Part shown: piece after piece, positions 23,896 through 29,024 of the stretch | Position numbering within the stretch: position 1 is the first letter of the stretch | Layout of the letters: each line of letters opens with the position of its first letter | NCBI GenBank assembly: GCA_002371135.1 | Contig: DFGB01000044.1 | Span: forward strand, 1-29,024 | Origin: Verrucomicrobia bacterium UBA3761 | Lineage (GTDB): Bacteria; Verrucomicrobiota; Kiritimatiellia; RFP12; UBA1067 | Length of the DNA: 29,024 nucleotides | Direction: 5' to 3' | The notes under the pieces: generated by a model | Database searches by the model: none | The model's input: the letters and a program-made list of their open reading frames with translations, nothing else | What the model was told of the DNA's origin: nothing | Program-made: the position numbers and the translations under genes

Positions 23896-24818
23896 TCGAT
23901 ACACGCGTCAACCTCGGCGGTCTTGAAATGTCCACCCCCCTCGCCACGGCGAGCGGGACGTTCGGCTACGGCACGGAATACGCCGGCGCCGTCGATTATT
24001 CGTGCCTCGGCGCGATAACGGCGAAGGGCGTCCGCCTCGACCCGTGGCCGGGCAACGCGATGCCGCGCCATGTCGAAGTGCCGGGCGGCCTCGTGAATGC
24101 AATCGGGCTCCAGGGGCCCGGCATCGACGCGTTTCTCGCGCACCATGTCGATGAATACGAAAGGCTTTTCCCCGGCGGCCCGAAGATGATTGTGAACATC
24201 TGGGGTGGGACGGTGGAGGAATACGCCGAGGTCGCCTCGCGGCTCGAGGCCGCCGGGCGCAAGTCGATCGCCGCGATAGAGTGCAACGTTTCGTGCCCGA
24301 ACGTCAAGGCCGGCGGACATACGTTCGGCCACGACACCGCGGTTCTCGGGCGCCTCGTCGCCGGCGTCCGGGCGGCGACGCGGCTGCCGCTCATCGTCAA
24401 GCTCGCCCCGAACGTCGGCAGCATAGCGCCGTTCGCGCAGACTTGCGCAGACAACGGCGCGGACGCGATTTCCCTCATAAACACCATCCCCGCGATGGCG
24501 ATCGACATCGAAAAGCGCGTGCCCGTCCTCGCGAACAAGACGGGCGGACTCTCCGGGCGCGGCATCCACCCCGCCGCCGTCAAGCTCGTCTACGACGCCC
24601 ACCGCGCCGTAAAATTGCCGGTTCTCGCGATGGGCGGCGTCTACGAAGCGCGCGACGCCGTCGAATTCATGCTCGCCGGCGCCTCCGCCGTCGCCCTCGG
24701 CTCGGCGATTTTCTCCGACCCCGGCGTCGTCCGCAAGGTATACGACGGCATGCTCGAATATTGCTCCCGCCACGGTTTCTCCGCCGTCTCCGATCTCACT
24801 GGCGCTCTCGCCGATTGA
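23889..24818 (+). CDS. pyrD: Dihydroorotate dehydrogenase B, catalytic subunit (class 1B)
   Basis: A 309-residue FMN enzyme oxidising dihydroorotate to orotate. The class-1 active-site cysteine is Cys136 in NVSCPNVKAGG, the substrate-contacting NAIGLQGPG is near 70-78, and the C-terminal phosphate loop GGVYEARDAVEFMLAGASAV is present. Pairing with pyrK makes it class 1B and NAD-linked. AAAGGAG lies 5 nt before the ATG at 23889, inside the end of pyrK. Its TGA stop lies in the first unit of the TTGAAARG repeat. No other pyr genes are in the window. Confidence 0.96.
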   Translation: MVIDTRVNLGGLEMSTPLATASGTFGYGTEYAGAVDYSCLGAITAKGVRLDPWPGNAMPRHVEVPGGLVNAIGLQGPGIDAFLAHHVDEYERLFPGGPKMIVNIWGGTVEEYAEVASRLEAAGRKSIAAIECNVSCPNVKAGGHTFGHDTAVLGRLVAGVRAATRLPLIVKLAPNVGSIAPFAQTCADNGADAISLINTIPAMAIDIEKRVPVLANKTGGLSGRGIHPAAVKLVYDAHRAVKLPVLAMGGVYEARDAVEFMLAGASAVALGSAIFSDPGVVRKVYDGMLEYCSRHGFSAVSDLTGALAD

Positions 24819-24867
24819 AAAGTTGAAAAGTTGAAAGGTTGAAAGGTTGAAAAGTTGAAAGGTTGAA
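24815..24867. repeat. TTGAAARG tandem repeat (6.6 units)
   Basis: Six full 8-bp units plus five bases run without interruption between pyrD and the permease gene. The stop codon of pyrD is taken from the first unit. Confidence 0.92.
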
Positions 24868-24934
24868 CCAGACACTACCTCCTGTCTCTCCTGTTCTCCA
24901 TGCTTTAAATCCCCCTCTCCCTCCACCCCCCATC

Positions 24935-26029
24935 ATGATTCTTTTCCGCTACATCCTGCGCGAATATCTCGTTCCGCTTTTCTACTGCCTCACGGGGTTC
25001 CTCGCGATCTACGTGCTCTTCGAACTCTTCGGTTCGTTCTCGCGCATCGTCGAGGCGAAACTGCCGTTCACGCTCGGCGTGCGGTATTTCCTCGGCTACA
25101 TAGCGCCGTTCTTCCACTACTTGGCGCCGGCGGCGCTGATGCTCGCCGCGCTCTATACGATGTGGAATTTCTGCCGCCACTCGGAACTCATCGCCATGCG
25201 GGCGAACGGGATCGGCTTTCTCGCCATCTCCGCGCCCATCCTCCTGACGGCGCTCGCCATGACGGTCTTCGTCGCGTGGGTCAACGAGAGCTACGTCCCG
25301 CGCACCGCGCAGTGGGCCAAGTGCCTTCGTTCGGAACATTTCGACCTCGCAAAGACGGCGCGTTCGGGCTCGATCGTCTATCGCAACGCCGCCGGCGAGC
25401 GCACGTGGTCCGCCGATACTTCCCTCGACCCCGACGGGCACCACCTCTCCGGCGTCAAGGTCGTGCAAGACCGCCCCGGCGGCGCGAGAGAGTTCCTGCT
25501 CACGTCCGAACGCGCCGACTGGATGGACGGCGAATGGTGGTTCTCCAAGCCGAACATCCGCCATTACGATATTTCCGGCGGCGAGACCGCCACGCCCACG
25601 CCCGACCTCGACAAGCTTCCGCTGCGCGTCTTCGCCGCGTTCGGCGAGCGTCCGGCCGATATCATGGCGCAGAACCGCGATTGGAAATACAATTCCGTGC
25701 GCGGCAAGATGCGCTATTTGAAGACGAACAAGGAACTCTCCGAATCGTCGCGCCGCAGTTGCGCGTATGAGACGTGGGCGCAGCTCATGTCGCCGCTAGC
25801 CTGCATCATCATAACGCTTTTCGCCATTCCGGCGGGCGTTTCCTCGGGCCGCCAGAGCGTGTTCCTGGGCATCCTCGCCGCGATTGGCATGTTCTTCGCA
25901 TTCTACGCTTTCGTCATCGCAGGCATGGTCGCGGCCGATATGGGCTTCGTCCCGCCGTTCCTCGCGGCGATCGTCCCGTATGTCCTGTTCTTCGTCCTCG
26001 GCGTCCGTTCGTTCAGGAGGCAGAAATGA
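24935..26029 (+). CDS. LptF/LptG-family lipopolysaccharide export permease
   Basis: A 364-residue permease of the YjgP/YjgQ family that forms the inner-membrane part of the LPS transporter with LptB and LptC. Six helices are seen at about 12-33, 52-76, 95-117, 282-300, 309-331 and 338-357, with a periplasmic beta-jellyroll between TM3 and TM4. The SELIAMRANG segment (83-92) is typical of the LptB-contacting loop. LptF and LptG cannot be told apart here. The ATG at 24935 follows a C-rich tract with no Shine-Dalgarno site. Its stop overlaps the DUF167 start as ATGA. The partner permease is not in the window. Confidence 0.9.
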   Translation: MILFRYILREYLVPLFYCLTGFLAIYVLFELFGSFSRIVEAKLPFTLGVRYFLGYIAPFFHYLAPAALMLAALYTMWNFCRHSELIAMRANGIGFLAISAPILLTALAMTVFVAWVNESYVPRTAQWAKCLRSEHFDLAKTARSGSIVYRNAAGERTWSADTSLDPDGHHLSGVKVVQDRPGGAREFLLTSERADWMDGEWWFSKPNIRHYDISGGETATPTPDLDKLPLRVFAAFGERPADIMAQNRDWKYNSVRGKMRYLKTNKELSESSRRSCAYETWAQLMSPLACIIITLFAIPAGVSSGRQSVFLGILAAIGMFFAFYAFVIAGMVAADMGFVPPFLAAIVPYVLFFVLGVRSFRRQK

Positions 26030-26316
26030 GCTTCTTCTCCGAGACCGCCGGGGGCGTCGTCCTGAACGTCCGCGCCAAGCCCCGCTCCTCGAAGCCCGGC
26101 CTCGACGGAGTGGAGGGCGACGCGCTCAAAGTGCGCATCCGCTCCGCGCCGGTCGACGGCAAGGCCAACAAGGAACTCGTCGAGACTCTCGCCGACGTTT
26201 TCGATTTGCCGAAATCCAAGGTCGTCTTCAAATCCGGCGAGACCTCGAAGACAAAGCGCATCGCCCTCCTTTCCACCTCGCCCGCACTCATCAAAACCCT
26301 GAAAGGATTGGAATAG
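26026..26316 (+). CDS. DUF167 family protein (YggU-like)
   Basis: A 96-residue DUF167 protein, known by the pattern VRAKPRSSKPG, RIRSAPVDGKANKELVE and KVVFKSGETSKTKRI. The family is small, soluble and of unknown function. AGGAGG lies 7 nt ahead of the ATG, one of the few good ribosome sites in this part of the window, and the start overlaps the permease stop as ATGA. Confidence 0.93.
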   Translation: MSFFSETAGGVVLNVRAKPRSSKPGLDGVEGDALKVRIRSAPVDGKANKELVETLADVFDLPKSKVVFKSGETSKTKRIALLSTSPALIKTLKGLE

Positions 26317-26349
26317 TCGCCTCTGCCTTAGCCCCTAGAAGCCTAGATG

Positions 26350-26366
26350 TTCTAGAAGATCTAGAA
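26350..26366. repeat. TTCTAGA palindrome
   Basis: Arms 26350-26356 and 26360-26366 are perfect. It is related to the palindrome at 14332-14362 and likewise lies just downstream of a gene end. Confidence 0.6.
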
Positions 26367-26379
26367 TCCCCGCTAATCT

Positions 26380-26460
26380 CCTCCTTCCTACTTTATTTCC
26401 TACTTCCTCCTTCCTACTTCCTACTTTATCTCCCACTTCCTCCTTTTTTCTTCCCTCTTG
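26380..26460. repeat. Pyrimidine-rich TTCCTAC tract before the next gene
   Basis: Irregular repeats of CTTCCTAC and CTTCCTCC run up to the start codon at 26464, with almost no purines except A in TAC and TTTA. There is no Shine-Dalgarno site. Confidence 0.75.
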
Positions 26461-26463
26461 CCT

Positions 26464-28002
26464 ATGATCACACGCAATATTCTTTCCTTCGCGGCGGCAT
26501 GCGCCGCCATGGGTTTCGCGTTTGCCGGCCCAGCCGTGTTCACGCTGCCAAGCGGCGTCGAGGTCGAATTCCCGGAGAGTTCGCCGCTGTATGGCGAACT
26601 TGGCGGCGATGGTGATTGCGACAGCCGCTTTTCGCGCTCTGCCGTGGAATATCTGCACGGCAACCTGCCCGTTGAAATGACCTTCCGCAATCCCGGGTCC
26701 GAGGCGCGCCATATCACGCTCGAACTCCCCATGCGCGTAGGCCCGTATCGCATATTCGCCGGAAGCGGCCCGCAGGCCATGCATTTCAAGGCGGAGGTCT
26801 ACGTCCCCGCCGGCGGGACCGTCTTTTGGCGTCCGCGCATCCCGTGTTTCGGCGAGGCGTCGTTTCAGACCTATTCCGACGACAGATACTGGAAGTTTTT
26901 CGACGGAGTAAATGAATCTCGCCTGACGTGCATCTACCAAGGCGATTGGGAGTACGATGCCCCGGTTGCAAAGAAGAGTGTCGGAGTCGCTGATTTCGAC
27001 GATGATCCGATCCGCGCCGCCGTGTCTCCGGGCGTCTCTGCAACCCTCAAGGCCGCGTTGCGCGAAAATTACGAAAGGCAGATGCTGTTGCGAGACGGCA
27101 TGACCGCGAAGGAGGTGGAAAAGGAACTCGCGCGGAAGAACCGCTATGTGCGCCATCTGATATGGTACAATACCGTCCAGTTCGATGCGGTTGATGATTG
27201 GCGCGACTACAGCGCTCGCGATGTGGCGGTGCTGACAGCCGGCGAGTTCGCCGCGCTCCCCGAGGCCGCCAGCAAGGCGCTCATGGGCTACGCGGCGTCG
27301 GGCGGCGCCGTGATCGTCGTCGGCGCCGCTCCGGAAGGGGCAGGCGCGGCGTTCAAGTCCCGCAAGATAGCCTTCGGCGAAATCTGGTTCACCGGCGAGA
27401 ATGGAATCGACGATTGGCCGCGCTTCATAGAGTTTCTCGAAGAGAGCTTCCGCCGCCAGACTCTCGCCGCGCAACCTCTCCTCGAATGCGACGTCAAGGC
27501 CAAGGTCAGCGTTCTCAAGCACATCGCCGATACTCCTTTCCTCGCCATATTGGCTATTCTCGCCGCGTTTGTCATCGTCGCTGGACCCGTCTCCATCGTC
27601 ATCCTCGCCCGCAAGAACAAGCGCATCAACATCCTCTGGCTGTTCCCGCTTCTCGCAGTCGCGTTTTCGTTCGCCGTCATGGCGGTTATCATCCTCGCAA
27701 ACGGCGTCATCCCGCATGTGGAACGCTTTAAGGATACCGCCCGGGATGAATCTACCGGCATCGAGGTCGTGATTGAAAATACGGTCATGGTCGCGCCATT
27801 CCCGCTCTCGAAGCCCATTCGCATGCCTTCAGACGGCTTGGTCTCGTATTTCAGCGGCGATGGCCGCTGCGCCGGTTCCAGAATCGAATTGAAGGGCGAT
27901 TCGTTTGAATTCTCCGGCGGCTGGACCCCCATCCTCTGGCCCGTCCGCTTCCGCACCGTCCGCGTCTCCTTTTTATCGCAGAGACGCAGTGACGCAGAGT
28001 GA
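26464..28002 (+). CDS. Signal-peptide membrane protein of unknown function, partner of the ABC ATPase
   Basis: A 512-residue protein I do not recognise by name. Residues 1-21 are a signal peptide. A large beta-rich outer region follows. Around 240-285 a class-I amidotransferase-like strand pattern occurs (DVAVLTAGEFAALPE, then YAASGGAVIVVG). Two helices lie near 361-381 and 389-411, with a charged RKNKR between, and a shorter beta-rich tail. Similar layouts occur beside GldA-type ABC ATPases. The final SQRRSDAE and the stop codon are encoded by a CGCAGAGACGCAG repeat (27970-27999), so the C terminus may be truncated. The ATPase starts 81 bp downstream. Confidence 0.75.
   Translation: MITRNILSFAAACAAMGFAFAGPAVFTLPSGVEVEFPESSPLYGELGGDGDCDSRFSRSAVEYLHGNLPVEMTFRNPGSEARHITLELPMRVGPYRIFAGSGPQAMHFKAEVYVPAGGTVFWRPRIPCFGEASFQTYSDDRYWKFFDGVNESRLTCIYQGDWEYDAPVAKKSVGVADFDDDPIRAAVSPGVSATLKAALRENYERQMLLRDGMTAKEVEKELARKNRYVRHLIWYNTVQFDAVDDWRDYSARDVAVLTAGEFAALPEAASKALMGYAASGGAVIVVGAAPEGAGAAFKSRKIAFGEIWFTGENGIDDWPRFIEFLEESFRRQTLAAQPLLECDVKAKVSVLKHIADTPFLAILAILAAFVIVAGPVSIVILARKNKRINILWLFPLLAVAFSFAVMAVIILANGVIPHVERFKDTARDESTGIEVVIENTVMVAPFPLSKPIRMPSDGLVSYFSGDGRCAGSRIELKGDSFEFSGGWTPILWPVRFRTVRVSFLSQRRSDAE
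27970..27999. repeat. CGCAGAGACGCAG fragment ending the preceding gene
   Basis: A partial copy of the element seen at 22791-22976 (TTTTTATCGCAGAGACGCAG). It lies in frame with the end of the membrane-protein gene and encodes its last residues. Confidence 0.8.
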
Positions 28003-28011
28003 AAATTCCTC

Positions 28012-28081
28012 TTCCCTGTTCCCTCTTCCCTCTTCCCTGTTCCCTCTTCCCTCTTCCCTCTTCCCTCTTCCCTGTTCCCTC
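28012..28081. repeat. Ten TTCCCT(C/G) units abutting a start codon
   Basis: Ten uninterrupted 7-bp units end two bases before the ATG of the ABC ATPase gene. The last base of the unit is C seven times and G three times. The mRNA leader is purely pyrimidine plus rare G, with no Shine-Dalgarno site. Confidence 0.95.
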
Positions 28082-28083
28082 TT

Positions 28084-28797
28084 ATGATCGTCGAAGTAAA
28101 AAACCTCACCAAAATTTTCGGCCGCACCGTCGCCGTCGACAATCTTTCCTTCACGATGAAGGATGGCGACATCCTCGGTTTCGTCGGCCCCAACGGCTCG
28201 GGCAAGACGACCACGATGAATATCATGGCGACGCTCGACGAACCTACGTCCGGCGACGTGCTCGTCGACGGCCTCTCCGTCGTCGACTACCCCGACGCCA
28301 CCCGCGCGAAGGTGGGCTTCATGCCGGACTATCTCCCCGACCAGAGCGACATTTCCGCGCATGAATACATCGACTTCTTCGCCCGCGCCAGCGGATTCAA
28401 GGGACGCGAACTCAAGCGCCGCGTACGCGAGGTGGAGGATTTCACTCTCGTCACCCCGATCCGCAACAAAGTCCTCTCCGCGCTCTCGCGCGGCATGAAG
28501 CAGCGCGTGTCGCTCGCCCGCGCCATCGTCAACGACCCGCAGCTCCTCATAATGGACGAGCCCGCGAACGGTCTCGATCCCCGCGCCCGCATCGAGTTTC
28601 GCTCATACGCCAAGCGCCTCGCGGAAATGGGCAAGTCAATCCTCGTCTCCAGCCACATCCTCGCCGACCTCAACGAAATCTGCACCGGCTGCCTGATAAT
28701 CGAGAAGGGGAGGCTCGTGAGAAAAATCGAGGGCTCGCTCAAGAACCTCGATCTTGAAAGCGTCTTCATGGAACTCACCAAAGGCGAAGTGCAGTAA
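28084..28797 (+). CDS. ABC transporter ATP-binding protein (GldA/CcmA type)
   Basis: A 237-residue ATPase. Walker A GPNGSGKT is at 35-42, the signature is LSRGM at 134-138 in place of LSGGQ, Walker B LLIMDEP is at 154-160 with catalytic Glu159, NGLDP is the D loop and His191 the switch histidine. The position of the Q-loop glutamine is taken by Asp in FMPDYLPD, as in part of this subgroup. Such ATPases pair with integral permeases for gliding, copper or peptide export. The only candidate partner in view is the membrane protein upstream; a permease may follow beyond the window edge. Confidence 0.93.
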   Translation: MIVEVKNLTKIFGRTVAVDNLSFTMKDGDILGFVGPNGSGKTTTMNIMATLDEPTSGDVLVDGLSVVDYPDATRAKVGFMPDYLPDQSDISAHEYIDFFARASGFKGRELKRRVREVEDFTLVTPIRNKVLSALSRGMKQRVSLARAIVNDPQLLIMDEPANGLDPRARIEFRSYAKRLAEMGKSILVSSHILADLNEICTGCLIIEKGRLVRKIEGSLKNLDLESVFMELTKGEVQ

Positions 28798-28973
28798 CAT
28801 TTGGCATTTGGCATTTTACATTTGGCATTGGATTCGATCATTTCTTCATTTTGCCATTTCAGGAGTCAACGGTTTTAAACGTAGAAGAGCTTTTTGAGGG
28901 ACTCGTCTTGTCGCATCTGGAGACATAAATGACCAATTGCCAAAATGCAATGTAAAATGCAAAATGCCAAATG
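28798..28973. repeat. ATTTGGCATTT inverted-repeat element
   Basis: Arm 28798-28831 and arm 28933-28973 are imperfect inverted copies built from CATTTGGCATTT and TGTAAAATGC motifs, enclosing about 100 bp without a gene. The stretch from 28798 to the window end holds nothing else but the next two repeats. Confidence 0.7.
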
Positions 28974-28976
28974 GCC

Positions 28977-29000
28977 TTTCAACTTTTCAACCTTTCAACC
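28977..29000. repeat. TTTCAACY repeat, third locus
   Basis: Three 8-bp units (one TTTCAACT, two TTTCAACC), as at 23099-23122 and inverted at 24815-24867. Confidence 0.85.
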
Positions 29001-29024
29001 CAATAGCATACAATAGATTTTTAT
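29001..29024. repeat. Terminal copy of the inverted-repeat element end
   Basis: Reverse complement of the sequence at 22961-22984 with almost no change, and near-identical to the reverse complement of bases 1-23. It would continue into TCGCAGAGAC if the element were complete. Confidence 0.75.

Noticed and set aside
23808..24926. 372-codon open frame on the minus strand
   Set aside because: Antisense to pyrD, which has its full active site. Its first part is translated TTGAAAGG repeat.
26335..27717. 460-codon open frame on the minus strand
   Set aside because: Antisense to the signal-peptide membrane protein. The product is Asp/Arg/Ala-rich without motifs, a GC-skew shadow.
28012..28081. Possible CRISPR array
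   Set aside because: The units are 7 bp with no spacers, so this is a simple tandem repeat. No cas gene is present.

Overview
The window reads as one bacterial contig of roughly 55-60% GC with no rRNA, tRNA or CRISPR that I can see. The gene content is Gram-negative: an LptF/LptG permease, an RND efflux pump with its adaptor, and a Wzx-like flippase with glycosyltransferases. Dispersed hyphenated inverted repeats, a GxxExxY gene, tandem DUF5672 proteins and a TMTC-like membrane protein together recall the Verrucomicrobiota/Kiritimatiellota/Lentisphaerota group. That placement is inference and was not tested. Both window ends carry the same ~23-nt sequence, which also ends an internal inverted-repeat element (22791-22976). 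The contig therefore probably broke at copies of that repeat.

Layout. (1) 71-8841, minus strand: small enzymes. They are a patatin-like lipase, a flavodoxin-type oxidoreductase, a secreted alpha/beta hydrolase, a tightly overlapping four-gene operon (DUF1653, macro domain, YunG-like/SDR fusion, Nudix ADP-ribose pyrophosphatase), a second flavodoxin-fold protein, a cupin, a GxxExxY protein lying inside a pair of inverted repeats, and an aldo/keto reductase preceded by a 37-codon ORF. (2) 8887-9079: a divergent control region with two outward promoters around a perfect 43-bp inverted repeat. (3) 9188-15369, plus strand: a surface-polysaccharide cluster of three GT2-type enzymes, one unusual GT-like protein, two DUF5672 proteins and a flippase. 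(4) 15508-21876, plus strand: RND adaptor, a decayed winged-helix gene tail, RND pump and a GT-C/TMTC-like membrane protein. (5) 21886-22761, minus strand: an orphan histidine kinase. (6) 23128-28797, plus strand: pyrK-pyrD, LptF/G-like permease with DUF167, a large membrane protein of unknown role and an ABC ATPase.

Two themes stand out. First, gene borders are filled with several distinct families of palindromes and short tandem repeats, some of which supply the stop codons or C-terminal codons of genes. Second, most minus-strand genes of section 1 have clear Shine-Dalgarno sites, whereas four transcription units of section 6 have pyrimidine-rich tracts directly before the start codon. In one case ten exact TTCCCT(C/G) units end two bases from the ATG.

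The best candidates for something undescribed are the inverted-repeat unit carrying the GxxExxY (PD-(D/E)XK-like) gene with its gene-less derivatives, and the overlapping ADP-ribose operon.
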